A stretch of 64,000 nt of DNA from Flavobacterium petrolei. GTDB lineage: Bacteria; Bacteroidota; Bacteroidia; Flavobacteriales; Flavobacteriaceae. Of this stretch, positions 52,654 through 60,780 are shown piece after piece. Where the stretch lies: NCBI RefSeq assembly GCF_003314435.2, contig NZ_QNVY02000001.1:372001-436000 (forward strand). The letters are read 5' to 3'. The translations under genes and the position numbers were made by a program. How positions within the stretch are numbered: the stretch's first letter is position 1; the number at the start of each line of letters is the position of its first letter. Under the pieces are notes generated by a model that saw only the letters and a list, made by a program, of their open reading frames with translations, made no database searches and had not been told where the DNA came from.

Positions 52654-53001
52654 TCAATCAATGAAAACTAAATCATTTGCTGAGAAATCTAAAATTTCAG
52701 ATACAGAACCATATCGTACAATTTCGTCAATTCCCTTCTGCAAACGCAGGGAAGTAGTGTACTTTCTGCTTGTTGCAAAATGATTATCCCCAAGCATTAA
52801 TTTGAAATAAAACTTCCCACTGGAAGATTTAAATTTCAAAAAATTTGCTGACTGAATATTCGTTTTAAACCTTTCAATATCTTCTTCACACTCAAACTTG
52901 AGTTCATAACTCAGACTCGTAAAAACAACTTTCCCTTTTCTGGAAGTAAATACAAATTTATATTCGTCGTTATATCTTTTACTAATTACAAAAGCTCCCA
53001 T
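52654..53001 (-). CDS. YegP-like (DUF1508) protein
   Basis: 115 residues made of two tandem DUF1508 modules: GAFVISKRYNDEYKFVFTSRKG ... ERFKTN and FLKFKSSSGKFYFKLMLGDNHFATSRKY ... GIDEIVRYG. Each has the xFxFxLxxxNGxxxxxSxxY-like beta hairpin and a helix. YegP proteins are small, soluble and of unclear function. No signal peptide. It ends directly at a 24-base poly(T) on its own strand and the strong hairpin behind it. Confidence 0.85.
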   Translation of the reverse strand: MGAFVISKRYNDEYKFVFTSRKGKVVFTSLSYELKFECEEDIERFKTNIQSANFLKFKSSSGKFYFKLMLGDNHFATSRKYTTSLRLQKGIDEIVRYGSVSEILDFSANDLVFID

Positions 53002-53102
53002 GAAATTTTAGATTTTTGATTGCGGATTTCAGATACTAAACATCGAACTTCAAATTCATTTCTGCAAAATCATTTTGTTTTGAGTTACAAATTTCTATAA
53101 AT

Positions 53103-53136
53103 AAAAAAAGCTCCAAACATAGTTTGAAGCTTTTTT
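53103..53136 (-). terminator. terminator of the tRNA-Gly/tRNA-Leu transcript
   Basis: Arms AAAAAAGCTCCAAAC (53105-53119 approximately) and GTTTGAAGCTTTTTT, with one mismatch, directly after the tRNA-Leu gene; on the minus strand it ends in a T run. Confidence 0.75.
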
Positions 53137-53138
53137 AG

Positions 53139-53224
53139 TACTCAGAGCGGGACTTGAACCCGCACGAACATTGCTGTTCACTGGATTTTAAGTCCAGCGT
53201 GTCTACCAATTTCACCATCCGAGC
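53139..53224 (-). tRNA. tRNA-Leu(UAA)
   Basis: 86 bases, class II tRNA with a long variable arm. Acceptor GCTCGGA pairs with TCTGAGT (two G-U pairs), the D-loop has AAATTGGTAGACAC, the anticodon loop is CTTAAAA (UAA), and the T-arm is CGGGTTCAAGTCCCG. No CCA encoded. It follows the tRNA-Gly gene by 15 bases on the same transcript. Confidence 0.95.
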
Positions 53225-53239
53225 ATTATGTGGTGTTGG

Positions 53240-53312
53240 AGCGAAAAACGGGGCTCGAACCCGCGACCTCGACCTTGGCAAGGTCGCGCTCTACCAACTG
53301 AGCTATTTTCGC
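53240..53312 (-). tRNA. tRNA-Gly(GCC)
   Basis: 73 bases. Acceptor GCGAAAA pairs with TTTTCGC, the D-arm has AGCTCAGTTGGTAGAGC, the anticodon stem is CGACC/GGTCG with loop TTGCCAA (GCC), and the T-arm has GGGTTCGAGCCC. It complements the two UCC glycine tRNAs at 6358-6547. Confidence 0.95.
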
Positions 53313-53360
53313 ATTATCAATTCTTAAAAGAACCGCAATACTTGATCTGTATTGCGGATG

Positions 53361-53390
53361 CAAATTTAAGACATTTATTGAATTACACAA
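53361..53390 (-). promoter_or_regulatory. promoter of the tRNA-Gly/tRNA-Leu transcript
   Basis: Minus strand TTG (53390-53388), 19 bases, TAAATTTG (53368-53361), a very good -33/-7 pair. A perfect nine-base inverted repeat CCGCAATAC/GTATTGCGG (53333-53357) lies at the expected transcription start. Confidence 0.7.
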
Positions 53391-53459
53391 GCCTTTTAGA
53401 TAAAAAAATCATGTGCAAAAGTTAATCTTCTGATAACCTAAAGATTAAAAAAAATAAAA

Positions 53460-56066
53460 TTATTTTCTTGTCAACATTCTTTTAATTTCATTGAGTTTCA
53501 TCAGCGCTTCCATAGGCGTAATGGTATTGATGTCCAGATTTAAGATCTCTTCTTTGATTTCCTCCAACAAAGGATCATCGAGATTAAAGAAACTCATTTG
53601 CATTTCATCTTTTGCAGCTTTAATTCCGTTCAGCGCATCACTGGAATGATTTTTTTCTAATTTCTTTAAAAGCTTTTGCGCTTTCAGAATTACAATTTGA
53701 GGCATTCCTGCCATTTTTGCTACGTGTATTCCAAAACTATGCGCGCTTCCTCCTTTTACCAATTTCCGAATAAAAAGTACAGTATCCTTTAATTCTTTGA
53801 CAGCCACATTATAATTCTGAATTCTAGGCAATGATTCACTCATTTCATTCAGTTCATGGTAATGTGTAGCGAACAATGTCTTCGGTTTCGAAGGATGTTC
53901 GTGTAAGAATTCTGCAATTGCCCAAGCGATCGAAATCCCGTCATAAGTGCTCGTTCCTCTTCCAATTTCGTCTAAAAGAACTAAGCTCCTATCGGAAATA
54001 TTATTCAAGATAGAGGCCGTTTCGTTCATTTCGACCATGAAAGTAGATTCGCCCATCGAAATATTATCACTCGCTCCTACTCTAGTAAATATTTTATCTA
54101 CAATTCCCATTCTCACGCTATCCGCAGGCACGAAACTTCCCATTTGGCACAACAGCACAATCAGCGCCGTTTGACGCAAAATAGCTGATTTTCCGGACAT
54201 ATTCGGACCCGTAATCATAATCAGCTGCTGCGTCTCTCTATCCAAGAAAACATCATTGGCAATATAAGGCATCCCAACCGGCAATTGCTTTTCGATAACA
54301 GGATGTCTTCCGTTTTTGATTTCCAATTCGCATGTTTCGTCTAGCTCCGGACACACATATTTATTTTCGATAGCTAATTGTGTAAAAGAACACAAACAAT
54401 CCAATTGCGCCACAAGATTAGCATTCATTTGAACCGGTTTTATATACGTAGCGATCCAGCTCACCAATTGTTCAAATAATTCTACTTCTATTTTGTGGAT
54501 TTTTTCTTCGGCACCAAGTATTTTAGTTTCGTATTCTTTTAATTCCTCTGTTATATAACGCTCTGCATTAACCAAAGTTTGCTTTCGAATCCATTCCGCA
54601 GGAACTTTATCTTTGTGCATATTTCTGACTTCGATGTAATATCCAAAAACGTTATTAAAAGAAATTTTCAATGAAGAAATTCCCGTCAATTGTGATTCCC
54701 GTTTTTCAATTCCTTCCAAGAATTCCTTTCCTGAAGTTGATATTGCCCTTAACTCATCTAATTCAGCATTAATTCCTTTGGCAATAGCATTTCCTTTGGC
54801 AATAGCAACAGGCGCATCTTGATTTAAAACCGTTTTTATTTTCTCCCGCAGCAATTCGCAACTGTGCAAACTGTCACCAATTACTTTTACTGCTTCTTGA
54901 GGACTTTCTAACGCCAGAGTTTTTATTGGAATAATAGCATCCAACGATTCTTTCAGATAAACTACTTCGCGAGGCGATACTTTTCCAGCTGCAATTTTAG
55001 AAATCAAACGTTCCAAATCGGAAATCTGCTTGATTTGATTTTGAATGTTTTTCAGAACACTTTGGTTTTCTTTTAAATAAGAAACCACTTGGTGCCGCCC
55101 TTGAATTTTATGACTGTCTTTTAGCGGCAATGCTAACCATCGTTTCAGTAAACGACCACCCATTGGCGAAAGCGTTTTATCGATAACATCCAGTAACGTC
55201 ACTGCGTTTGGATTGTAACTGTGGTACAATTCCAGATTACGAATCGTGAATCGATCCATCCAAACGTAGGCGTCTTCGGCAATACGTTGAATCGCAGTTA
55301 TATGTTGCACTCGATTGTGCTGCGTCTCGGATAAATAATACAAAATGGCTCCCGAAGCAATAATTCCTTCTTTCAATTCTTCGATTCCAAATCCTTTTAG
55401 GGAAACCGTTTGAAAATGCTTGGTTAAGGTTTCAAATGCATAATCTTCTTTGTAAATCCAATCTTCAAGATAAAAACTATGATAGTCATCCCCGAAAATT
55501 TCCCGAAAATCATTTTTATTGTTTTTTGGAATCAGAACTTCACTTGGATTAAAATTCTGCAACAGTTTGTCAATATATTCAGCATTCCCTTGCGCCGTCA
55601 AAAACTCTCCGGTAGAAACATCCAAAAAGGAAATTCCTATCGATTTATTGGCGAAATAAATTGAAGCCAAAAAATTATTTGTTTTGGACTGCAATACCTC
55701 ATCATTCATTGAAACCCCAGGAGTTACAAGTTCAGTTACACCACGTTTTACGATAGTTTTAGTCATTTTAGGATCTTCAAGCTGATCACAAATGGCTACA
55801 CGAAGTCCAGCTTTTACTAATTTTGGCAAATACGTATTCAAAGAATGATGCGGAAAACCGGCAAGCGCCGTTTCTGTTTCAGATCCCGCTCCACGCTTGG
55901 TTAACACGATTCCTAAAATTTTAGAAGCACGCACAGCATCTTCACCAAATGTCTCATAAAAATCGCCCACACGAAACAACAAACACGCATCAGGATATTT
56001 CCTTTTTATCTCGTTGTATTGTTTCATTAATGGTGTTTCCTTAACTACTTTATCTTTAGATGCCAA
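53460..56066 (-). CDS. mutS: DNA mismatch repair protein MutS
   Basis: Recognises mismatches and starts repair. 868 residues with full domain order: N-terminal mismatch-binding domain with the Phe-x-Glu motif in RVGDFYETFGEDA (about 30-40), connector, lever and clamp regions, and the ATPase with Walker A GPNMSGKSAILRQ, LLDEIGRGTSTYDG and TLFATHYHEL. The C-terminal tail after about residue 800 contains the helix-turn-helix dimer region. The single gene has no mutL next to it. It lies upstream of the tRNA pair on the same strand, with about 70 bases before their promoter. Confidence 0.97.
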   Translation of the reverse strand: MASKDKVVKETPLMKQYNEIKRKYPDACLLFRVGDFYETFGEDAVRASKILGIVLTKRGAGSETETALAGFPHHSLNTYLPKLVKAGLRVAICDQLEDPKMTKTIVKRGVTELVTPGVSMNDEVLQSKTNNFLASIYFANKSIGISFLDVSTGEFLTAQGNAEYIDKLLQNFNPSEVLIPKNNKNDFREIFGDDYHSFYLEDWIYKEDYAFETLTKHFQTVSLKGFGIEELKEGIIASGAILYYLSETQHNRVQHITAIQRIAEDAYVWMDRFTIRNLELYHSYNPNAVTLLDVIDKTLSPMGGRLLKRWLALPLKDSHKIQGRHQVVSYLKENQSVLKNIQNQIKQISDLERLISKIAAGKVSPREVVYLKESLDAIIPIKTLALESPQEAVKVIGDSLHSCELLREKIKTVLNQDAPVAIAKGNAIAKGINAELDELRAISTSGKEFLEGIEKRESQLTGISSLKISFNNVFGYYIEVRNMHKDKVPAEWIRKQTLVNAERYITEELKEYETKILGAEEKIHKIEVELFEQLVSWIATYIKPVQMNANLVAQLDCLCSFTQLAIENKYVCPELDETCELEIKNGRHPVIEKQLPVGMPYIANDVFLDRETQQLIMITGPNMSGKSAILRQTALIVLLCQMGSFVPADSVRMGIVDKIFTRVGASDNISMGESTFMVEMNETASILNNISDRSLVLLDEIGRGTSTYDGISIAWAIAEFLHEHPSKPKTLFATHYHELNEMSESLPRIQNYNVAVKELKDTVLFIRKLVKGGSAHSFGIHVAKMAGMPQIVILKAQKLLKKLEKNHSSDALNGIKAAKDEMQMSFFNLDDPLLEEIKEEILNLDINTITPMEALMKLNEIKRMLTRK

Positions 56067-56195
56067 TGGTTTTATGTTTGAGAAATTAAAAAATATTTAG
56101 GCGAATTTATAGATTTTTAAACAAAAATGCGGTCTCTTCAAAAAATTAAACTATTTTTTTAAGAAAAAATTAAGGCGTAAATTCTAATTTTTATA

Positions 56196-56203
56196 TAGAT
56201 TTG
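56196..56203 (+). promoter_or_regulatory. promoter -7 box of the DUF1573 gene
   Basis: TAGATTTG, exact consensus, 24 bases before the start codon; the upstream 100 bases are strongly AT-rich. Confidence 0.6.
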
Positions 56204-56227
56204 TATATATTTTAAAATTAGAATCAC

Positions 56228-56677
56228 ATGAAAAAAATAATTGCTTTAGGTATGCTAGTTGTTTTAGGAGTTACTACTTCTAACGCACAAGAAACATCAA
56301 AAAAATTAAAAGCAACAACTACTAAAGTTGCAACTGCAAAAGTAAATGGAGCAGGAATGGTTTTCGTAACTGAAACCATTGATTATGGCACTGTAGCTTA
56401 CAACTCTGACGGTCGTCGTGAATTTGTTTTCACTAATAACGGTAACAAACCATTAATCATTACTAATGCACAAGGTTCTTGTGGTTGTACTGTACCAACG
56501 TATCCAAAAGAACCAATTGCTCCAGGTGCAAAAGGTGTTATTGGAGTAAAATATGATACGTCAAGAGCGGGTCAAGCATTTACAAAAACAGTTACTTTGA
56601 CAACTAATGCAGTTGTACCAAGTAAAACACTTACAATAAAAGGAAATGTTTTAGCTGCTGATGCTGCAAAAAGCTAA
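56228..56677 (+). CDS. DUF1573 domain protein
   Basis: 149 residues, exported: signal peptide MKKIIALGMLVVLGVTTSNAQ. One DUF1573 module follows: VFVTETIDYGTVAYNSDGRREFVFTNNGNKPLII, then the conserved GSCGCTVPTYPKEPIAPG and VKYDTSRAGQAFTKTVTLTTN. The two close cysteines of the SCGC motif may bind metal or form a disulfide. An Ig-like fold (ASH/MSP-like) is expected. Single gene with its own promoter and terminator, divergent from mutS. Function unknown; very common in Bacteroidota. Confidence 0.9.
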   Translation: MKKIIALGMLVVLGVTTSNAQETSKKLKATTTKVATAKVNGAGMVFVTETIDYGTVAYNSDGRREFVFTNNGNKPLIITNAQGSCGCTVPTYPKEPIAPGAKGVIGVKYDTSRAGQAFTKTVTLTTNAVVPSKTLTIKGNVLAADAAKS

Positions 56678-56694
56678 ATTTTAACGCAATGCAT

Positions 56695-56730
56695 AAAAAA
56701 GCTTCCATTAACTTCGGAAGCTTTTTTTTT
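56695..56730 (+). terminator. terminator of the DUF1573 gene
   Basis: Stem AAAAAAGCTTCC (56695-56706) / GGAAGCTTTTTT (56716-56727) followed by more T's. Confidence 0.85.
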
Positions 56731-56746
56731 GGTAAATTTACAAAAT

Positions 56747-57283
56747 ATGAGAAAGCTTGAAAATAGCGAACTGGAACGAAAATCCATTGAAGCATTTAAA
56801 CAATCTGAAAAAACACCCCTTATTTTAGTATTGGATGACATTCGTAGCCTACACAATATTGGCTCTGTTTTTAGAACTGCCGATGCATTTCTAATTGAAA
56901 AAATATATTTATGTGGCATTACAGCTACACCTCCCAACAAGGAAATTCACAAAACCGCACTTGGAGCCACTGAAACTGTTGCTTGGGAACATAAAGAGAA
57001 TGTTCTTGAAGTTATCGAAAAATTAAAAAAAGAAAAAGTAATGACACTTGCCATAGAACAAGTGGAAAGCGCTATTTTTCTGCAAAACTTTAAGGTTAAA
57101 AAAGGAGAAAAATATGCTTTGGTTTTTGGAAACGAAGTCTATGGCGTTTCGCAAGAAGCAGTTGCGTTGTGCGATGGCTCCATCGAAATTCCACAACTAG
57201 GCACCAAACATTCTTTGAATATTTCCGTAAGTGCCGGAATTGTGGTCTGGGATTTATTTCAAAAAATGAACTGGCCAAAATAG
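56747..57283 (+). CDS. SpoU/TrmH family RNA methyltransferase
   Basis: SAM-dependent 2'-O-ribose methyltransferase with the knotted SPOUT fold. 178 residues from the ATG at 56747; an in-frame TTG at 56729 lies in the preceding terminator and is rejected. Three SPOUT motifs: DDIRSLHNIGSVFRTADAF with the catalytic Asn-Arg, YALVFGNEVYGVSQE, and IEIPQLGTKHSLNISVSAGIVVWDL. There is no N-terminal RNA-binding extension. The target (tRNA or rRNA) cannot be told. The signal-peptide gene 40 bases downstream appears unrelated. Confidence 0.92.
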   Translation: MRKLENSELERKSIEAFKQSEKTPLILVLDDIRSLHNIGSVFRTADAFLIEKIYLCGITATPPNKEIHKTALGATETVAWEHKENVLEVIEKLKKEKVMTLAIEQVESAIFLQNFKVKKGEKYALVFGNEVYGVSQEAVALCDGSIEIPQLGTKHSLNISVSAGIVVWDLFQKMNWPK

Positions 57284-57322
57284 AAATTTTTAAAAAAAAT
57301 AGGAACAGCAATATCGTATCAT

Positions 57323-59488
57323 ATGAGGATTTATACTTTCTTAAAAATAACAATAGCTTTTTTATTATTTGTACCAATGGCTAACTATTCAGCCAGTCCC
57401 ATTTGTACTCTAAAAAAAGACAGCGCTGTTATTTCTAAAAAATTAATAAAATCAACTAATACAGCTATTGCCCCCAGAATTACAGCAACAGGAACTCAAA
57501 TTTACTGTACGGGAACTCCATTAAAAATAGTGACCGATGTAAGCATAACTGGCTCTGATGCCAGTGACATTGCAACTGACGCAATTTATATCCAAATTTC
57601 TACAGGATATGTAAACGGACAGGATGTAATCCAATTATCCAATCCCACATTACATCCAAATATTGTGACTGAATGGAGTCCTCTTGAGGGAAAACTAAAA
57701 TTATCCAGTGCTACTCCACCAGTAAAAGTACTTTATGCAGACTTTGTAGATGCGATCAAAGATGTTGTTTTTAGCAATTCCTCTATAACTCCTTCTGGTA
57801 GTAGGACTTTTTCTATTACCCTTGGAGCAGCCAATTATTTACCTAGAAACGGTCATTATTATGAATATTTCCCTAACATAGGCATTAGCTGGACAGCCGC
57901 AAAAGCAGCCGCAGAACAGAAAAATTATTTTGGAATTCAAGGATATTTAGCGACAATCACCGCCGCTGATGAAGCAAAAATAGCCGGAGAGCAAGCTTTA
58001 GGAAATGGTTGGATTGGCGGAAGTGATGTGGGAACGGAAGGCATTTGGAAATGGATGACAGGTCCAGAAAACGGAACTGTTTTTTGGAATGGCGGAATCA
58101 ATGGCTCAGCGCCACCAAACCAATTTGCTTTTTGGAATAATGGCGAACCAAATAATAGTAATGGAAATGAGCATTATGCACACGTTAAAGCGCTTGATGT
58201 TCCAGGAACTCCTGGATCGTGGAACGATTTACAATTAAATGGTGATGCAAGCGGAGATTACCAATCAAAGGGATATATTGTAGAATACGGTGGAATGCCT
58301 GGCGATCCAATTCTTGAAATTTCAGCCAGTACCACGATAATAATTCCTCAAATTACAGCTACTACACCAGCTTCAAATTGCGGATCAGGAACTGTGACAT
58401 TGCAAGCAATAGCATCCGGCGGAACGATTAATTGGTATGATGCGGCAAGCTTTGGGAATTTATTACACACGGGTAATACATATACTACCCCATTTTTAAA
58501 TACAACAACAACCTATTATTTAGAAGCAGGATGTTCCAATAACAGAACAGCCATCACGGCAACAATAAACACTATTCCTAACATAACATCAACCAACAAT
58601 CCAGTTTCAAGATGTGGAGCAGGCTCTGTTTCAGTTCAAGCAACTACCACCAATGGAACAGTTAATTGGTATTCGAGCTTAACTAGCACCGCTGTCATAG
58701 GAACTGGAACAAGTCTGACTGTTCCCAACAGTACACAAAATACAACTTATTATGCCGAAGCCCTGAATAACGGTTGTACAAACGGAAATCGGATTCCTGT
58801 TGATATCATAATTTACGATCTTCCGGTAGTTACGGACGAAGAACTAATTCTTTGTAAATCAGGTAGTTTAATCCTTGATGCAGCAATCCCTGCTATGACG
58901 TATTCATGGTCAACCGGCGAAACCACGAAAACAATTCAGGTTACCACGCCAGGCATTTATAACGTAACCGTAACAAATAGCGCCAATTGCAGCAGTACCA
59001 AAAAAATCACTGTAATTGAACATGACACCCCAGAAATCGACCGGATTGATGTTAATGAAACCACTGTTGTAATTTATTTAAAAACCCAAAAAAATTACTT
59101 CGAATATTCTGTTGATGGGATTAACTATCAAAGTTCTAATATATTTTTCAATGTAGCGAGTGGCTTACAAACCGCTTATGCAAGAGAAATAAATTCATGC
59201 GGAATTGACAGCGACGTTTTTATAGTATTGATTGCTCCGAAATTTTTCACCCCAAACAACGACTCCTTTAATGACGCATGGGAAATAAAAGGATTAGTCA
59301 ATTATCCTAAAGCTGAAGTAAGCATCTTTGATCGTTATGGTAAATTCATCACGAAATTATATGCGGCTAAACCATCGTGGGACGGAACGTTCAATAAAAA
59401 TTTACTTCCGGCAACCGATTATTGGTATGTATTAAAAATTGACACAAACAGTCCTGAAAAAAGAGGACACTTTTCATTAAAAAGATAA
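57323..59488 (+). CDS. surface protein with C-type lectin domain, Ig-like_CHU repeats and T9SS type B sorting domain
   Basis: 721 residues, exported (signal peptide about 1-25). Domains in order: an N-terminal region of about 150 residues (unassigned, beta-rich), a C-type lectin-like domain at about 176-330 (GNGWIGGSDVG, FAFWNNGEPNN, SWNDL, KGYIVEYGG) with the sugar-ligand triplet Glu275-Pro276-Asn277, two Ig-like_CHU modules (ASNCGSGTVTLQA, SRCGAGSVSVQA), a PKD-like segment (YSWSTGETTKTIQV), and a CHU_C gliding-type C-terminal domain (FFTPNNDSFNDAWEIKG, SIFDRYGKFI, WDGTFN, ATDYWYVL). The last domain sends proteins out through the T9SS. EPN in animal lectins selects mannose-type sugars with calcium. 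It is probably a surface adhesin or glycan binder. Confidence 0.9.
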   Translation: MRIYTFLKITIAFLLFVPMANYSASPICTLKKDSAVISKKLIKSTNTAIAPRITATGTQIYCTGTPLKIVTDVSITGSDASDIATDAIYIQISTGYVNGQDVIQLSNPTLHPNIVTEWSPLEGKLKLSSATPPVKVLYADFVDAIKDVVFSNSSITPSGSRTFSITLGAANYLPRNGHYYEYFPNIGISWTAAKAAAEQKNYFGIQGYLATITAADEAKIAGEQALGNGWIGGSDVGTEGIWKWMTGPENGTVFWNGGINGSAPPNQFAFWNNGEPNNSNGNEHYAHVKALDVPGTPGSWNDLQLNGDASGDYQSKGYIVEYGGMPGDPILEISASTTIIIPQITATTPASNCGSGTVTLQAIASGGTINWYDAASFGNLLHTGNTYTTPFLNTTTTYYLEAGCSNNRTAITATINTIPNITSTNNPVSRCGAGSVSVQATTTNGTVNWYSSLTSTAVIGTGTSLTVPNSTQNTTYYAEALNNGCTNGNRIPVDIIIYDLPVVTDEELILCKSGSLILDAAIPAMTYSWSTGETTKTIQVTTPGIYNVTVTNSANCSSTKKITVIEHDTPEIDRIDVNETTVVIYLKTQKNYFEYSVDGINYQSSNIFFNVASGLQTAYAREINSCGIDSDVFIVLIAPKFFTPNNDSFNDAWEIKGLVNYPKAEVSIFDRYGKFITKLYAAKPSWDGTFNKNLLPATDYWYVLKIDTNSPEKRGHFSLKR

Positions 59489-59505
59489 GAATTTGAATTA
59501 CTGAA

Positions 59506-60642
59506 TTATCTTGATATTTTTTGTTGAATTTCACCTAAAATATACAGATAATCTTCTTGATTTTTTACAAAATCCCGATCCGAAACATCTATAATCAACA
59601 CATTCAAATCAGTTTGAGATTTGATATAATCAAGATAACCACTATTGATTTTATCCAAATATTCAGCTGGAATTTTTTGTTCATAGCTTCTGCCACGCTT
59701 TTTTATATTTTGCAAAAGCCTTTCTGAATTTTGATACAAATAAATGTACAAATCCGGTTTTGGCATTTCTCTGTAAATGATATCAAAGAGATTTCGGTAC
59801 AAACGATATTCGTCTTCGGCCAAAGTTATTTTTGCAAAAATCAAGGATTTAAAAATATGATAATCGGCAACAAGAAAGTCTTTAAACAAATCAAATTGTG
59901 CTAAATCATCCGATAATTGTTGGTATCTGTCTGCTAAAAAAGACATTTCAAGTGGAAACGCGTACCGGTTTTGATCTTTATAAAATTTAGGCAAAAATGG
60001 ATTATCGGCAAAACGCTCCAATACTGTTTTCGCATTAAAATCCTCGGAAATTTTTGTAGCCAACGTTGTTTTTCCCGCGCCAATATTTCCTTCAAAGGCA
60101 ACATAATTAAATTGTTCCAATGGAATACTTTGCAAAGGATTAACCAAATTCTGAACTACTGTACAAACACTTTCGTCTGGTGACAAAGTTAATAATTCCG
60201 AAATGTTTTTTTGAAGAATAGGATGTTTCCAATCTAAATTTAAATCCTGAATGGGCAACAAAACAAAATTCCTATTTTGCATCAAAGGATGTGGAATTTG
60301 GAGTTTTTCCGTCGCAATAATTTCTGAGTCGAATGCAATCAAATCAATATCAATGGTACGCGATTGGTATTCCTGAGTTTTATTGCGCAAGCGACCCAAA
60401 CGCTTTTCGATTTTTAAAACCTGAGCCAAAATTTTATGAGCAGAGGAAAAAGTATGCAAAACCAAGGCACAATTATAAAAAGCATCACTTTGAAAACCCC
60501 AGGCTGGAGATTCGTATAATTTGGAAACTTTGAGAACTGTACCAATTTCCTGGTGTATCAATTCCAAGCAATGCTCAATGTTTTCTAAACGATTGCCCTG
60601 GTTGCTTCCTAGCGATAAAATGACCTGATGTTGTGATTTCAT
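59506..60642 (-). CDS. folK: FolK-deoxynucleoside kinase fusion protein
   Basis: 378 residues from the ATG at 60642 (the ATG at 60654 adds four residues). Residues 1-160 are HPPK/FolK (LSLGSNQGNRLENIEHCL, SPAWGFQSDAFYN, RTIDIDLIAFD, IPHPLMQNRNFVL), which pyrophosphorylates 6-hydroxymethyl-dihydropterin for folate synthesis. From about 180 there is a deoxynucleoside kinase-like domain (FEGNIGAGKTTLA Walker A, ERFADNPFLPKFY, LADRYQQL, KRGRSYEQ), which would phosphorylate a deoxynucleoside for dNTP salvage. Both halves look complete. The single gene thus joins folate and nucleotide supply, both needed for thymidylate. I believe this fusion is common in Flavobacteria. Confidence 0.9.
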   Translation of the reverse strand: MKSQHQVILSLGSNQGNRLENIEHCLELIHQEIGTVLKVSKLYESPAWGFQSDAFYNCALVLHTFSSAHKILAQVLKIEKRLGRLRNKTQEYQSRTIDIDLIAFDSEIIATEKLQIPHPLMQNRNFVLLPIQDLNLDWKHPILQKNISELLTLSPDESVCTVVQNLVNPLQSIPLEQFNYVAFEGNIGAGKTTLATKISEDFNAKTVLERFADNPFLPKFYKDQNRYAFPLEMSFLADRYQQLSDDLAQFDLFKDFLVADYHIFKSLIFAKITLAEDEYRLYRNLFDIIYREMPKPDLYIYLYQNSERLLQNIKKRGRSYEQKIPAEYLDKINSGYLDYIKSQTDLNVLIIDVSDRDFVKNQEDYLYILGEIQQKISR

Positions 60643-60683
60643 AATTAGGTGCAAATTAACTAAAAGAATTTTAGAATAAGCAA

Positions 60684-60691
60684 TATATTTG
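60684..60691 (+). promoter_or_regulatory. promoter -7 box of sppA
   Basis: TATATTTG, exact consensus, leaving an untranslated leader of about 85 bases that contains the hairpin at 60710-60753. Confidence 0.5.
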
Positions 60692-60709
60692 TATCCTCTG
60701 TTGCTATTT

Positions 60710-60753
60710 AAACATAGAAATTCTAAACCATTGTTTGTAACACTTCTATGTTT
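60710..60753 (+). promoter_or_regulatory. hairpin in the sppA leader
   Basis: Perfect 10-base arms AAACATAGAA (60710-60719) and TTCTATGTTT (60744-60753) separated by 24 bases, within the predicted 5' leader and ending 27 bases before the start codon. A possible mRNA-structure control; no known riboswitch pattern. Confidence 0.4.
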
Positions 60754-60780
60754 TATGCGACTTATTAAAAAAATATAATT

